Positions 9,537-19,588 are shown, counted from the first letter of the stretch. The stretch is DNA of 64,000 nucleotides from Flavobacterium sp. GT3R68 (GCF_007109225.1 NZ_VJZK01000001.1:186001-250000); one strand, 5' to 3'. Notes: a model not told the origin generated them from the letters alone. Made by a program: numbers and translations.

Positions 9537-9998
9537 CTAACTTAACCGTTCCTTAATTGGGGCGGTTTTTTTTATTAATCTGAGAAAGGATCTGGTTGTT
9601 TGGGATTGATAACTCATCAATAAAAGAGTTAAGGGCAAACACCAATTCGCCGCGCGTTCGACAAAATCCACAAAAGGCTCTCCTGATATCGGCCGGCTCA
9701 AGGCTGTCAAAAATGCCCAAATGACAGCCCAGACTAAAATGCCCCGCATCGGGTAAATTAATGTAGTAACGGCTATAATAATATCCATTGCTCCAATAAT
9801 TGGCATTAAAAATATGGCCTGATCAACACTGAATCCCACCGAGGTCAGTAAGGGAATCCATTTCGGGTTAACGCCGATTGCGACAATACCGTGACCGAGA
9901 AAAGTTCCAAAAACACCAATTCGCGCAATTAATTCCAACGGATTTTTTTGGAAAACATCTTGAATTTCTTTTTTGAACTTTCTAATTTTTTGTTTCAT
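9537..9998 (-). CDS. Conserved membrane protein of unknown function
   Basis: This 153-residue protein begins with a very basic, Lys/Arg-rich segment (MKQKIRKFKKEIQDV). Four likely membrane helices follow, around residues 22-40, 58-78, 84-104 and 115-130, and the tail is basic. The arrangement recalls DoxX/DUF417-type small membrane proteins, but no diagnostic motif is recognised. Its last codons overlap the mscL terminator on the other strand. A perfect 13-bp hairpin separates it from the upstream phosphoesterase gene. Confidence 0.6.
   Translation of the reverse strand: MKQKIRKFKKEIQDVFQKNPLELIARIGVFGTFLGHGIVAIGVNPKWIPLLTSVGFSVDQAIFLMPIIGAMDIIIAVTTLIYPMRGILVWAVIWAFLTALSRPISGEPFVDFVERAANWCLPLTLLLMSYQSQTTRSFLRLIKKTAPIKERLS
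9544..9573 (+). terminator. Rho-independent terminator of mscL
   Basis: AACCGTTCC (9544-9552), loop TTAATT and GGGGCGGTT (9559-9567) pair over 9 bp with two G-T wobbles, followed by a run of Ts to 9573. It lies inside the 3' end of the convergent gene at 9537-9998. Confidence 0.75.
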
Positions 9999-10005
9999 CT
10001 TTTAT

Positions 10006-10043
10006 AAGTTAAAAACCACTGACTTACATTAAGTCAGTGGTTT
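10006..10043 (-). terminator. Strong hairpin terminator of the metallophosphoesterase gene
   Basis: AAACCACTGACTT (10013-10025) and AAGTCAGTGGTTT (10031-10043) form a perfect 13-bp stem with a 5-nt loop. On the minus strand it is followed by TTTTT, placing it 20 nt past the stop of the phosphoesterase gene. Confidence 0.85.
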
Positions 10044-10063
10044 GATAATATTTAATCTTAATG

Positions 10064-12040
10064 CTATTTCAAAATCAATAAGGAAGTATCCTTTTGATTT
10101 CCTACAGTTATTTCTACTGTATAAACCCCTTTTCCATACTTGGATAAATCTCCTTTAAAGTTGAACTTTCTTTCAGTTTTAGAGGCCTTTTTAGAAAGCA
10201 CTACATTTCCATTCATATCTGAAATTTTGATGAAAGCCTCCCCTGTATCAGGAGAGTCATATTCTAAAGAAAAAACATCTACCACCGGATTGGGAGCGAT
10301 TTTAATAGGATAAAATTGTTGGCTTGCAGATGTGGTTGTGGATATTTTACCTGTGCCATTGTTCAGACAAAACGAATCGATTACAGCTCCATTGTTATCA
10401 TACGTAGTACTGCAGATACCCGTTGCCGTCACATCAAATTTGCAAAAGTGATATTTACTTTGGTATGATTGTACGAACCAATTGGCTGTTCCGGTATAAA
10501 GTGGTGCGCCGGCCCCACCACATACAATCTGACAACGTCCTTCACCCGGCTGGCTTCCATACTGCGCAACAGGAGCTGTCGTGCTTATATTTCTGTTCAA
10601 TGGCTTGGTACGTTCGTACATATGATCGTGTCCGTTAACAATTAAATCCACACCATAATCATCAAAAGCTTTCCACCAAGTACCGAAATAAGAGTTCATT
10701 TCGCCGGCATGTGCTCCTATTGTATAAAATGGCCTGTGAAAGAAAATAATCTTCCATTTCTTGGCCGAATTTGCCTCTAATGTACTTACCAGCCAGTTGT
10801 ATTGCGTCACATTCGCAGGATCTTCAGAATTTAACGCAATAAAAACCGCATCTCCATAAGTAAATGAGTAGTACAGATTAGTTCCGGTCGTAGGAACAGA
10901 TTTAGGCAATTCGAAAACATTTTGGTAGGTAGGGACGCTCGCGGCATCGTGATTTCCCAAGGAATGAAAAACCAAATTGTTTTCTATAAAAGAAGTTCCG
11001 TTATTAAACCAACTATCCCAATCAGTAGCTGAACTTCCGCTATTAACTATGTCTCCTGTATAAATAGTGAAATCAGGCGTTTTTGCGTTAGCAAGGGCCG
11101 CTACCTGATTCCAAACACTCATTCCTGAACGGCTGTCGCCAATGGCTAAAAATGAAAAATCAGTTGAAGTCACAGACGGAGCGGTTTGGTAGGTCTTTTG
11201 AGATGTCCAAACTGCTGCCGGAGCATCATACAATTGATAGTAGATTGTAGCATTAGCGGTTACCGTTGGAAAAGTGTAGTTATAAAATTTATCAGCATAA
11301 CCATTTCTTACTACAGCCGGAAAAGTACCTTGCTCACAAGCAGTGGTATATCCCCATTTAATTTGGCTGGTTGTACCTGTATTTCTCCAGGTTACCGTTA
11401 GACCTTCCAAAGGATTATTACTGCTTCCCCATCGGATGTGTTTTATAGTCGATGCTGCAGTCGCATTTCCGACAAGTGACATATCGAAACTAATATCAGA
11501 ACTGTTAATAGCATTTTGATGAATTTCCACGGCGATAGTGTTCGTTCCGGCAACAAATCCGGCTTGCGCCTGTGTCAGAGTGCTGGTCAGAAAAGTGCTT
11601 CCATCATCGCTGCACGCCGTAGAAGCCTTAGTCGTATACGAAACTGTTCCGGCAGGCATATTGTTTCTGTAAACTTCAACACCATTAATATAAACAACCA
11701 CACCATCGTCTCTTCTTACATTCATCGTGTAATTTACAAAAGCAGTAGGATTTGTAACGGTAAGATTTTTTCGGAAATATGTCGTTATGTATTTATTTGT
11801 TGAACTGGTACCATAACTCAATGTTGTTGCCTCGTCACCATCGCCGTAGCCTAATTGGGCCAAACCCGAGCTCCAGCTTGTATCCCCAAAAGAAGTCCCC
11901 TTCCAGGCGGTTCCCTGATTAGAACCGTTACTTAAATATTTCCATGATGATCCCGTGGGAATTAATGTTGTCTGCGCCGACATGTTGTACACAGCCGCAC
12001 AGCATAAAAGGCCAAAAAGCAGTTTTTTAACGTTTTTCAT
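10064..12040 (-). CDS. Secreted purple-acid-phosphatase-like metallophosphoesterase with T9SS type A sorting domain
   Basis: This 658-residue exported protein has four parts. A signal peptide (MKNVKKLLFGLLCCAAVYNMSAQ) comes first, followed by a beta-sandwich with bound-ligand-like repeats (residues 25-195) and an FnIII/purple acid phosphatase N-terminal-like module (about 200-290). A calcineurin-like catalytic domain then carries GDSRSG, YTGDIVNSG, LGNHD, FFHRPFY and VNGHDHMYERTKP. The C-terminal 80 residues (IKIAPNPVVDVFSL to the end) are a type A T9SS sorting domain, so the enzyme is probably exported across the outer membrane. It likely hydrolyses phosphate esters outside the cell; the substrate is unknown. 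It has its own terminator. Confidence 0.9.
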   Translation of the reverse strand: MKNVKKLLFGLLCCAAVYNMSAQTTLIPTGSSWKYLSNGSNQGTAWKGTSFGDTSWSSGLAQLGYGDGDEATTLSYGTSSTNKYITTYFRKNLTVTNPTAFVNYTMNVRRDDGVVVYINGVEVYRNNMPAGTVSYTTKASTACSDDGSTFLTSTLTQAQAGFVAGTNTIAVEIHQNAINSSDISFDMSLVGNATAASTIKHIRWGSSNNPLEGLTVTWRNTGTTSQIKWGYTTACEQGTFPAVVRNGYADKFYNYTFPTVTANATIYYQLYDAPAAVWTSQKTYQTAPSVTSTDFSFLAIGDSRSGMSVWNQVAALANAKTPDFTIYTGDIVNSGSSATDWDSWFNNGTSFIENNLVFHSLGNHDAASVPTYQNVFELPKSVPTTGTNLYYSFTYGDAVFIALNSEDPANVTQYNWLVSTLEANSAKKWKIIFFHRPFYTIGAHAGEMNSYFGTWWKAFDDYGVDLIVNGHDHMYERTKPLNRNISTTAPVAQYGSQPGEGRCQIVCGGAGAPLYTGTANWFVQSYQSKYHFCKFDVTATGICSTTYDNNGAVIDSFCLNNGTGKISTTTSASQQFYPIKIAPNPVVDVFSLEYDSPDTGEAFIKISDMNGNVVLSKKASKTERKFNFKGDLSKYGKGVYTVEITVGNQKDTSLLILK

Positions 12041-12216
12041 AATTTTTGGTTTGTTTTGGTTTTGATTGTTTTGCTCGCAAATTTAACAACAAATTTTAAC
12101 ATATATTAACTTACAAGTTAATTAATTGTTATTGTATGATTAACTGGCTTATAACCTCAAGGCAGGAAACCCAAAAAGTGTCAAAACTTTATGATTATTT
12201 TAATTTTCTTATTGAT

Positions 12217-12224
12217 TACTTTTG
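12217..12224 (+). promoter_or_regulatory. -7 promoter element of asd
   Basis: TACTTTTG matches TAnnTTTG and lies 39 nt before the asd start. A TTT at 12198-12200 stands in the -33 position. Confidence 0.5.
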
Positions 12225-12263
12225 TACTGCAAAAATTAAGTTCAAGAAACTAAACTATCTATT

Positions 12264-13253
12264 ATGAAAATTGCTGTAGTTGGTGCAACCGGAATGGTTG
12301 GCGAAGTAATGCTTCAGGTGTTGGCGGAAAGAAATTTTCCGTTAACCGAATTGATTCCTGTTGCTTCAGAGAAATCCGTTGGGAAAGAAATCGATTTCAA
12401 AGGAAAGAAATATACCGTCGTAAGTATGCAGACTGCAGTAGATAGGAAGGCCGACATTGCTTTGTTTTCTGCCGGTGGCGAAACGTCATTGGAATGGGCT
12501 CCAAAATTTGCGGCAGCGGGAACAACCGTAATCGACAATTCATCGGCCTGGAGAATGGATGCCTCCAAAAAACTGGTCGTTCCGGAAATCAATGCCTCCG
12601 AATTGACCAAAGAAGATAAAATTATTGCAAACCCAAATTGTTCGACCATTCAGATGGTTATGGCATTAGCACCTTTGCACAAAAAATACAACATCAAACG
12701 CATTATTGTTTCTACCTACCAATCCATTACCGGAACTGGAGTAAAAGCGGTACAGCAATTGGAAAACGAATATGCCGGTATCAAAGGGGAAATGGCTTAT
12801 AAATATCCTATCCACAGAAATGCAATCCCGCAATGCGACAGTTTTGAGGAAAACGGGTATACCAAAGAAGAAATGAAACTGGTTCGCGAAACCCAGAAGA
12901 TCTTAAGCGACAAGACTATTGCCGTGACTGCTACTGCAATCCGGGTGCCTATTGTTGGCGGCCATAGTGAAGCGGTAAATGTGGAATTTACTAATGATTT
13001 TGATGTGAATGAAGTCAGAAGTATTTTGCATAATACACCAGGAATTGTAGTTCAGGACAATACTGATACTTACACCTACCCTATGCCGATGTATGCTCAA
13101 GGAAAGGACGACGTTTTTGTTGGAAGAATCCGTAGGGACGAAAGCCAGCCTAATACGTTAAACATGTGGATTGTAGCTGATAATTTAAGAAAAGGGGCTG
13201 CTACCAATACCGTTCAGATTGCGGAATATTTGGTTGAGAATAATTTGATATAA
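12264..13253 (+). CDS. asd: Aspartate-semialdehyde dehydrogenase
   Basis: This 329-residue enzyme reduces aspartyl phosphate to aspartate semialdehyde, feeding lysine/diaminopimelate, threonine and methionine synthesis. It has the N-terminal NADP fold GATGMVGEVML, the catalytic Cys in NPNCST (C126), substrate-binding contacts in STYQSITGTG, and the catalytic His segment RVPIVGGHSEAV near residue 235. Length and motif order are those of intact Asd. A terminator follows directly. Confidence 0.96.
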   Translation: MKIAVVGATGMVGEVMLQVLAERNFPLTELIPVASEKSVGKEIDFKGKKYTVVSMQTAVDRKADIALFSAGGETSLEWAPKFAAAGTTVIDNSSAWRMDASKKLVVPEINASELTKEDKIIANPNCSTIQMVMALAPLHKKYNIKRIIVSTYQSITGTGVKAVQQLENEYAGIKGEMAYKYPIHRNAIPQCDSFEENGYTKEEMKLVRETQKILSDKTIAVTATAIRVPIVGGHSEAVNVEFTNDFDVNEVRSILHNTPGIVVQDNTDTYTYPMPMYAQGKDDVFVGRIRRDESQPNTLNMWIVADNLRKGAATNTVQIAEYLVENNLI

Positions 13254-13277
13254 AAGAAAACATATTGAAAATAGAAA

Positions 13278-13309
13278 AAACCCTTGTAGAACTTACAAGG
13301 TTTTTTTTT
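13278..13309 (+). terminator. Terminator of asd
   Basis: CCTTGTA (13282-13288) pairs with TACAAGG (13294-13300) around a 5-nt loop, flanked by A and T runs; nine Ts follow. Confidence 0.85.
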
Positions 13310-13356
13310 ATTCTCTTAGATTTTAACCAATAGTTTTCTTACTACATTTGTAAGGA

Positions 13357-13707
13357 ATGAAAAAGAAACTCATTATAGTTAACCTTTCTTTGATGACGGC
13401 GGTATTGTTCGCAATACTGTTCCAGTCCATGCATTCCTATGAGCATCTGGCAAAACAGTTCACTGAAAAACAATGCCACCACCAATACAATAGTACCAAA
13501 ACAGAATTCACACACCACCACACTGAATTTGATCATTGTTTTGTTTGTGAATTTACACTGAGCAGTTTTATTGCTCCCGACACCTTCTGCTTTAAGCCGA
13601 CTTTCGCTCCAAGCGAAATTCCCTATTTTCTCGCTACACCTGAAATTGTTATTCCTTTTTCGGGAAGTCGTTATACACTTCGTGGCCCTCCGCATTGTAT
13701 TGTTTAA
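13357..13707 (+). CDS. Small exported His/Cys-rich protein upstream of a TonB receptor
   Basis: This 116-residue protein has an N-terminal signal/anchor (MKKKLIIVNLSLMTAVLFAILF) followed by a His-rich segment with HSYEHL, CHHQY, THHHTEFDH and the Cys pair CFVC. It ends in LRGPPH, a RAPP-like tail seen in short proteins next to Bacteroidetes TonB receptors. The His/Cys clustering suggests periplasmic metal or heme binding; this is inference. The gene lies 83 nt upstream of the receptor on the same strand and is probably in one operon. A TACATTTG element ends 6 nt before the ATG, so the leader would be very short. Confidence 0.72.
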   Translation: MKKKLIIVNLSLMTAVLFAILFQSMHSYEHLAKQFTEKQCHHQYNSTKTEFTHHHTEFDHCFVCEFTLSSFIAPDTFCFKPTFAPSEIPYFLATPEIVIPFSGSRYTLRGPPHCIV

Positions 13708-13790
13708 AACTGCATTTTATTCGAAAACAGATTCCAGATTGCTTATTAAGCGATTTGAAACCTGTCGCATTTTAACAATTAATAATTTCC

Positions 13791-15998
13791 ATGAAAAATT
13801 TAATCATAGTTCTCCTTTTAGGGTGTTCAACAATACTGCATGCACAAAACAGTATTACAGGAACTGTTACGGATCTAAAAAATCAGCCAATACCCGGCGT
13901 CGAAATCTCAGCCACTGACATTCATTCGGAAACCACTACCGACAGCAACGGAAAGTACACCTTAACCAATATCCCAAGTGGAAATTACATCATTGTCTTT
14001 GCATATCCCGGATTTAAAACCATCAATAAATCCATAAAAATTGAACAGAAAGAAACCATTCTTGACGTTCTTTTAGACGATGAAATCGTTCACATGGATG
14101 AAGTAATTGTTTCGACAGCTTTCCACAAACTGCAATCACAGAATGTTATGAAAGTCGAACAGGAAAGCATCAAATCCATGCAGCAAAAAGGCGCAGCAAC
14201 ACTCATTGAAGGACTGTCAACCATTCCCGGGGTTTCACAAATCGCCACCGGAACGTCAATAGGAAAACCGGTTATTCGGGGTCTGAGCGGCAACCGCGTT
14301 TTGGTATACACGCAGGGTGTCCGTCTGGAAAACCAGCAATTTGGGGAAGAACACGGCTTGGGACTGAACGATGCCGGTGTTGAAAGTGTCGAGGTCATCA
14401 AAGGGCCGGCGTCGCTTTTACATGGTTCAGATGCGATGGGTGGGGTGTTGTATTTCAATCCTGAAAAATTTGCAAAAGCCAATACGTCTCAGGGAAATTT
14501 TAGCCAAAAAGTCTTCTCCAACACCTTAGGCAGCAACTCTACCGTTGGTTTAAAAACGTCCACCGAAAACTGGAAATACTTAATCCGGGGAAGTTACAAT
14601 ACGCATTCGGATTATCAAATCGCAAACAACGACCGCGTAACTAATACCCGTTATAATGAAAGTGATTTGAAAACCGGAATCGAATACGACAATTCCAAAT
14701 TTTCGAGTGTTTTTCGTTATAATTTCAACCATCTGGATTTGGGCATTCCCGAAAATGGCATCGCCGCACAATCGACAACCAAAAAAACTGACTATCCAAA
14801 ACAAGGCGTCTTTAATCATATTTTAAGCCTTCACAATCACATCTATTTTAAGAATTCATCGCTGGATGCCGATTTTGGTTATATCGCGAATGACCGAAGC
14901 GAATTCGAAGACAGTGATATCGCCGTGCTGCACATGAAATTAAAAACACTCAATTATGATCTGAGATATCATTTTCCGAAATGGGGCAATATAGAAACCA
15001 TTGCAGGCATTCAGGGCATGCACCAAACAAATTTGAATTCGGGTGAAGAGTTTTTAATTCCTGATGCCGAAACCGATGATTTCGGGATTTTCGGAACCGC
15101 CAATTACGAATGGAAATCGAATGTAATTCAAATGGGGTTGCGTTTTGACAATCGGCAAGTGGTCAGTGAACAGAACGGTATTTTTGGAGAAGAAGGCTAT
15201 TTTGAAGACATGGACAAAACCTTCAACAGTTTTAATGCGTCTTTGGGATACAAAACCAATATGACTAAAAATTGGTCGGTGCGTCTGAATGTGGCTTCGG
15301 GATTTCGCGCGCCTAATTTGGCAGAACTTACTTCTAATGGTGTCCATGAAGGCAGTAATCGCTATGAAATAGGGAATAGCAACTTGGAAAGCGAGCAGAA
15401 TGTTCAGACGGATCTGAATCTGGAATACAAAACCGACCATTTGGAATTTTTTGTCAATGGATTTTACAATCATATCAACAATTACATTTTCATTTCTCCA
15501 ACGGGAAATACTATCGACGGTAATGATCTGTACCAATATGTTCAGGATAATGCCAAATTATCTGGGGGTGAAATCGGACTCCATTTCCATCCGCATCCGA
15601 TTGACTGGCTTCATTTTGAAAGTAATTTTGAAACTGTGAGCGGAGAGAAGCAAAATGGCGACTACTTGCCTTTAATCCCAGCCAGGAAATGGAACAACAG
15701 CATCCGTACGCAATTCAATTTAAAAAAATGGCTAACTGACGGATTTGCGACTTTCAATATCGAGAACACTTTCAGCCAAAAGAATGTCAGTGGTTTTGAA
15801 ACCAAAACTCATGGCTATACCTTAGCCAATTTTGCTTTTGGCGGAAAAATCACCGTCGGCAAAACCATTTTTGATTTAAATCTGAATGTCAACAACTTAT
15901 TAGACAAAGAGTACATTTCCCATTTATCGCGCCTGAAAACAGATGGAATTCCTAATATTGGAAGAAATATAATTGTAGGTGTTAATTTTAACATCTGA
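13791..15998 (+). CDS. TonB-dependent receptor, probably for a metal or metal complex
   Basis: This 735-residue outer-membrane receptor has a signal peptide (MKNLIIVLLLGCSTILHAQ), a carboxypeptidase-like regulatory domain (SITGTVTDLKNQPIPGVE..., residues 20-105), a plug domain with IRGLSGNRVLVYTQG (about 115-220) and a 22-strand barrel ending in GRNIIVGVNFNI. The plug ENQQFGEEHG and the barrel GFRAPNLAELTSNGVHEG resemble ZnuD-like metal receptors. Together with the His/Cys-rich protein upstream this points to zinc, copper or heme uptake. The substrate is not proven. There is no SusD partner, so it is not a glycan PUL receptor. Confidence 0.9.
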   Translation: MKNLIIVLLLGCSTILHAQNSITGTVTDLKNQPIPGVEISATDIHSETTTDSNGKYTLTNIPSGNYIIVFAYPGFKTINKSIKIEQKETILDVLLDDEIVHMDEVIVSTAFHKLQSQNVMKVEQESIKSMQQKGAATLIEGLSTIPGVSQIATGTSIGKPVIRGLSGNRVLVYTQGVRLENQQFGEEHGLGLNDAGVESVEVIKGPASLLHGSDAMGGVLYFNPEKFAKANTSQGNFSQKVFSNTLGSNSTVGLKTSTENWKYLIRGSYNTHSDYQIANNDRVTNTRYNESDLKTGIEYDNSKFSSVFRYNFNHLDLGIPENGIAAQSTTKKTDYPKQGVFNHILSLHNHIYFKNSSLDADFGYIANDRSEFEDSDIAVLHMKLKTLNYDLRYHFPKWGNIETIAGIQGMHQTNLNSGEEFLIPDAETDDFGIFGTANYEWKSNVIQMGLRFDNRQVVSEQNGIFGEEGYFEDMDKTFNSFNASLGYKTNMTKNWSVRLNVASGFRAPNLAELTSNGVHEGSNRYEIGNSNLESEQNVQTDLNLEYKTDHLEFFVNGFYNHINNYIFISPTGNTIDGNDLYQYVQDNAKLSGGEIGLHFHPHPIDWLHFESNFETVSGEKQNGDYLPLIPARKWNNSIRTQFNLKKWLTDGFATFNIENTFSQKNVSGFETKTHGYTLANFAFGGKITVGKTIFDLNLNVNNLLDKEYISHLSRLKTDGIPNIGRNIIVGVNFNI

Positions 15999-16007
15999 CA
16001 AATTAAT

Positions 16008-16015
16008 TATATTTG
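16008..16015 (+). promoter_or_regulatory. -7 promoter element of the prolyl oligopeptidase gene
   Basis: TATATTTG matches TAnnTTTG, 18 nt before the ATG at 16034. The -33 region holds TTTT at 15986-15989, 18 nt upstream. Confidence 0.45.
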
Positions 16016-16033
16016 TAAGAAACAGCTTTAGAT

Positions 16034-18166
16034 ATGAAAATAATAACTTCCATGCTTGTTTTGGCTTTCGGCTTAAGTGCCGCAGCACAAGTATCCAAAA
16101 ACACCACAGGAAAAATGAAATATCCTGAAACAAATAAAATCGCCCATACCGATACTTATTTCGGCACCAATGTCAACGATCCCCATCACTGGCTGGAAGA
16201 CGACCGCTCTCCTGAAACCATGGCGTGGGTTAAGGCACAAAACGAAGTGACCTATAATTATCTGAAGAAGATTCCGTATCGGGATGCGCTTAAAAAAAGA
16301 ATGGAACAACTGTGGAATTACGAAAAAATAGGCGCCCCTTTTAAGGAAGGCGGTTATACCTATTTCTATAAAAATAACGGTTTGCAGAACCAATCGGTTT
16401 TATATCGCAAAAATGCGTCGGGAAAAGAAGAAGTTTTCCTGGATCCCAATACTTTTTCTAAAGATGGCACAACTTCTTTGGGTGCTGTGGATTTCTCCAA
16501 AGACGGATCAAAAGTCGCCTATTCCATTTCAGAAGGAGGCAGTGACTGGCGCAAAATCATCCTGATGGATGCGCTTTCGAAACGAATTATGGAAGATACT
16601 ATTGTTGATGTCAAGTTCAGTGGCGTGTCCTGGAAAGGCAATGAAGGCTTCTATTATTCCAGTTATGACAAACCGCAGGGCAGCGAATTATCAGCTAAGA
16701 CCGACCAGCACAAATTGTATTTCCATAAATTAGGAACGGCTCAAAAAAGCGACAAGGTCATCTTTGGCATGGACCAAAAAAGAAGATACGTTAGTGGCAG
16801 CGTTACTGAGGATGATAAATATTTAGTAATTTCAGCAGCCAATTCCACTTACGGAAATGAATTATACATGACGGATTTGAGTAATGATGCCAATCCCATT
16901 GTGACCGTTGTAAATGATTTCAAAAGCTCCAGTTATGTAATTGAAAATGAAGACACCAAACTCTTTATTGTAACCGATTGGAATGCACCTAACCAAAAGA
17001 TTGTGACCGTTGATTTCTCCAATCCGAAACCGGAAAACTGGAAAGATTTCATTGCGGAAACAGAATATGTGCTTTCGCCCTCTACCGGCGGAGGCTATTT
17101 TTTTGCCCATTACATGAAGGATGCGGTATCGGCCGTAAAACAATACGATTATAGCGGGAAATTGATCCGTGATATTGTGCTGCCGGGAATCGGGACCGTC
17201 AGCGGCTTTAATGGTAAAAAAACGGACAAACCGTTGTATTTTACTTTTACCAATTATATTACCCCGGGAAATACATATTCTTTTGAAGCCAATGGAGGGA
17301 AATCGGAGGTATATCAAAAACCAAAAGTAGACTTCAATGGGGACAATTATGTTTCCAAACAGGTTTTTTATACTTCGAAAGACGGCGCAAAAATCCCGAT
17401 GATTATCACCCATAAAAAGGGATTGAAGCTCGACGGAAAAAACCCAACAATGTTATACGGCTATGGTGGTTTCAGTGTCAGTCTGACACCGGCTTTCAGT
17501 ATTGCCAATGCGATCTGGATGGAAAATGGCGGAATTTATGCGGTTCCAAATCTTCGGGGAGGCGGTGAATATGGAAAAAAATGGCATGATGCAGGAACCA
17601 AAATGTTGAAACAGAATGTGTTTGATGATTTCATCGCTGCAGCAGAATATTTGATTGCCAATAAATATACGTCAAAGGATTATCTGGCCATCCGTGGCGG
17701 TTCTAATGGCGGATTATTGGTGGGAGCCACGATGACACAGCGCCCCGACTTGATGAAAGTAGCATTGCCTGCCGTTGGCGTACTGGATATGTTGCGTTAT
17801 CATACGTTTACCTCCGGAGCTGGTTGGGCCTATGATTATGGAACTTCGGAAGATTCAAAAGAAATGTTTGAGTACATTAAAGGATATTCACCTGTTCATA
17901 ATGTAAAAAAGGGCGTGCAGTATCCGGCAACAATGGTGACTACCGGTGATCACGATGACCGTGTGGTTCCAGCGCACAGCTTCAAATTTGCCGCAGAATT
18001 GCAGGACAAACAAACAGGGAATAATCCAACCCTAATCCGGATTGATGTCAAAGCAGGACATGGAGCCGGAAAATCAGTAGCGGCAACTATTCAGGAAAAT
18101 GTGGATATTCAGGCCTTCACTTTGTACAATATGGGCATCAAAAGTTTGCCCAATTGGAAGAAATAA
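16034..18166 (+). CDS. Prolyl oligopeptidase, family S9A, exported
   Basis: This 710-residue serine peptidase has a signal peptide ([19 protein letters not shown]), an N-terminal seven-bladed propeller region starting with [13 protein letters not shown], and a C-terminal alpha/beta hydrolase. The nucleophile is S557 in GGSNGG, with [15 protein letters not shown] carrying the Asp and DVKAGHGAG the His. The family cleaves short peptides after proline, here probably in the periplasm. Length matches the family. The gene follows the TonB receptor by 35 nt but has its own promoter element. Confidence 0.94.
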   Translation: MKIITSMLVLAFGLSAAAQVSKNTTGKMKYPETNKIAHTDTYFGTNVNDPHHWLEDDRSPETMAWVKAQNEVTYNYLKKIPYRDALKKRMEQLWNYEKIGAPFKEGGYTYFYKNNGLQNQSVLYRKNASGKEEVFLDPNTFSKDGTTSLGAVDFSKDGSKVAYSISEGGSDWRKIILMDALSKRIMEDTIVDVKFSGVSWKGNEGFYYSSYDKPQGSELSAKTDQHKLYFHKLGTAQKSDKVIFGMDQKRRYVSGSVTEDDKYLVISAANSTYGNELYMTDLSNDANPIVTVVNDFKSSSYVIENEDTKLFIVTDWNAPNQKIVTVDFSNPKPENWKDFIAETEYVLSPSTGGGYFFAHYMKDAVSAVKQYDYSGKLIRDIVLPGIGTVSGFNGKKTDKPLYFTFTNYITPGNTYSFEANGGKSEVYQKPKVDFNGDNYVSKQVFYTSKDGAKIPMIITHKKGLKLDGKNPTMLYGYGGFSVSLTPAFSIANAIWMENGGIYAVPNLRGGGEYGKKWHDAGTKMLKQNVFDDFIAAAEYLIANKYTSKDYLAIRGGSNGGLLVGATMTQRPDLMKVALPAVGVLDMLRYHTFTSGAGWAYDYGTSEDSKEMFEYIKGYSPVHNVKKGVQYPATMVTTGDHDDRVVPAHSFKFAAELQDKQTGNNPTLIRIDVKAGHGAGKSVAATIQENVDIQAFTLYNMGIKSLPNWKK

Positions 18167-18295
18167 CCTAAAAAATGCTACTGAACGCAATTTTAACACA
18201 CTTTGTAGATTTAATTGAGTTTTTACCGATTCGCTGAGAAGTATTGATTAAATTAGTTAGCTTTTTAATTTTAATTAACTAATCCATATACGTTT

Positions 18296-18673
18296 ATGAA
18301 TTCAAAATTTACAAAAATCGTTAGAATTATGTTAGGTATTGTACTTGTTGTTTTTGGAAGTAACAAGTTTTTGCAGTTTTTTCCGTTACCCTCTGCCGAT
18401 GGGTCTGCCGGTGATTTCATGGACTCATTAGCTGCCACCGGATATATTTTTCCCATACTCGGTGTTGCAGAAGTTTTTATCGGCACGATGTTGTTACTGA
18501 AAAAATGGGTGGCTTTTGTTTTGTTACTACTGGCCCCGATTTCCATTAACATTCTGCTTTTCCACTTATTTCTGGACATTCCGGTAATGGGTATGGCATT
18601 GATAGTGGCGACTTTTAACGGTATTTTGATTTATAAACATTACTGGCAGCAATACAAACCGCTGTTCAATTAA
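18296..18673 (+). CDS. DoxX family membrane protein
   Basis: This 125-residue protein has four membrane helices (about residues 8-28, 45-65, 70-92 and 97-116). The first contains GIVLVVFGSNKFLQFF, the DoxX-like N-terminal signature, and TGYIFPILGVAEVFIG forms the second. No catalytic residue is visible, and the role of the family in Bacteroidetes is unclear. It is followed by a bidirectional terminator shared with the convergent SDR gene. Confidence 0.75.
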   Translation: MNSKFTKIVRIMLGIVLVVFGSNKFLQFFPLPSADGSAGDFMDSLAATGYIFPILGVAEVFIGTMLLLKKWVAFVLLLLAPISINILLFHLFLDIPVMGMALIVATFNGILIYKHYWQQYKPLFN

Positions 18674-18686
18674 ATAGAACCCAACA

Positions 18687-18714
18687 AAAAAGCGACAATA
18701 CTATGTCGCTTTTT
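18687..18714. terminator. Bidirectional terminator between doxX-like and SDR genes
   Basis: AAAAAGCGACA (18687-18697) pairs perfectly with TGTCGCTTTTT (18704-18714) around a 6-nt loop. It works for both converging genes. Confidence 0.88.
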
Positions 18715-18733
18715 ATTAAAATATTTCAAAGAC

Positions 18734-19549
18734 TTACCTGAAAACAAAAAGGCGGATTACCCTGTTAAACAATCGGTAGCCCAAAATATACCGGAGTGTC
18801 TTCATGATATTCGCATCAAAGCCAATAGTATGCCTGCGGAAGTTTTTCGAGGGGTTTTCGGCTATTTTTAATAATTTGCTGACAATAAGCGGTTTTAGTT
18901 TTGTGTTTTTACTGGTTTTCTTGTGGAGTAATTTTGTAATCTTGTCCATCATTTTCGTATAGGAATGTACGCCTGCCGGTTCAAACTTGATGGTCTTACC
19001 CTGAAAATTTGTGGGTGCATTTCCAAATTGTACGGTACAGACACTAATGTTGAAATCCAGTAACTCGTAGGCCATGCATTCTGAAAAACTTTCAACCGCC
19101 TGTTTTGTAGAATGATAAAAACTCCCCAAAGGCAAATTGACCAATCCGGCAATCGAAGATATATTGATAAACTGACCGTAATGCTGCTCTCGGAAAACAG
19201 GAATGAAGGCACGGCAAACTTTGACCACGCCCAACCAATTGATATGGACAATGTCGTTGATTTTGTGATCATCCGACAATTCAACAAAACTGCGATACCC
19301 AACTCCTGCATTATTAATGACCACATCAATGGTATTATGATCCATCATAATTTGGGTTTTCGCGGCTTCAATACTCTCTGTTGAAGTAACGTCCAATATG
19401 TAACAATTGATGTTAGGAATGCCCTTCAGTGATTTTCCTTGGTCCAAACACAACATAGTCGCAATTACATTCCATCCGTTTTTCGCAAAATGTAAGGCAG
19501 TTTCATTTCCGATACCACTGGAAGTTCCGGTGATGAGTACAGTTTTCAA
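18734..19549 (-). CDS. Short-chain dehydrogenase/reductase
   Basis: This 271-residue NAD(P)-dependent oxidoreductase has the cofactor motif GTSSGIGN (residues 8-15), a VINNAGVGY segment (about 85), the catalytic Ser in INISSIAG, and the Tyr/Lys pair in YHSTK. It belongs to the classical SDR family; the C-terminal 70 residues are longer than in the shortest members. The substrate cannot be told from sequence. It lies 39 nt upstream of nothing on its strand except the shared terminator, and downstream of mtgA. Confidence 0.88.
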   Translation of the reverse strand: MKTVLITGTSSGIGNETALHFAKNGWNVIATMLCLDQGKSLKGIPNINCYILDVTSTESIEAAKTQIMMDHNTIDVVINNAGVGYRSFVELSDDHKINDIVHINWLGVVKVCRAFIPVFREQHYGQFINISSIAGLVNLPLGSFYHSTKQAVESFSECMAYELLDFNISVCTVQFGNAPTNFQGKTIKFEPAGVHSYTKMMDKITKLLHKKTSKNTKLKPLIVSKLLKIAENPSKNFRRHTIGFDANIMKTLRYILGYRLFNRVIRLFVFR

Positions 19550-19588
19550 TAGATTTTATTTTATGAATGGAATTAGTAGTTGATGCTT

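Noticed and set aside
14090..14482. 130-codon minus-strand ORF within the TonB receptor
   Set aside because: It mirrors the conserved plug-domain coding sequence; no promoter or similarity.
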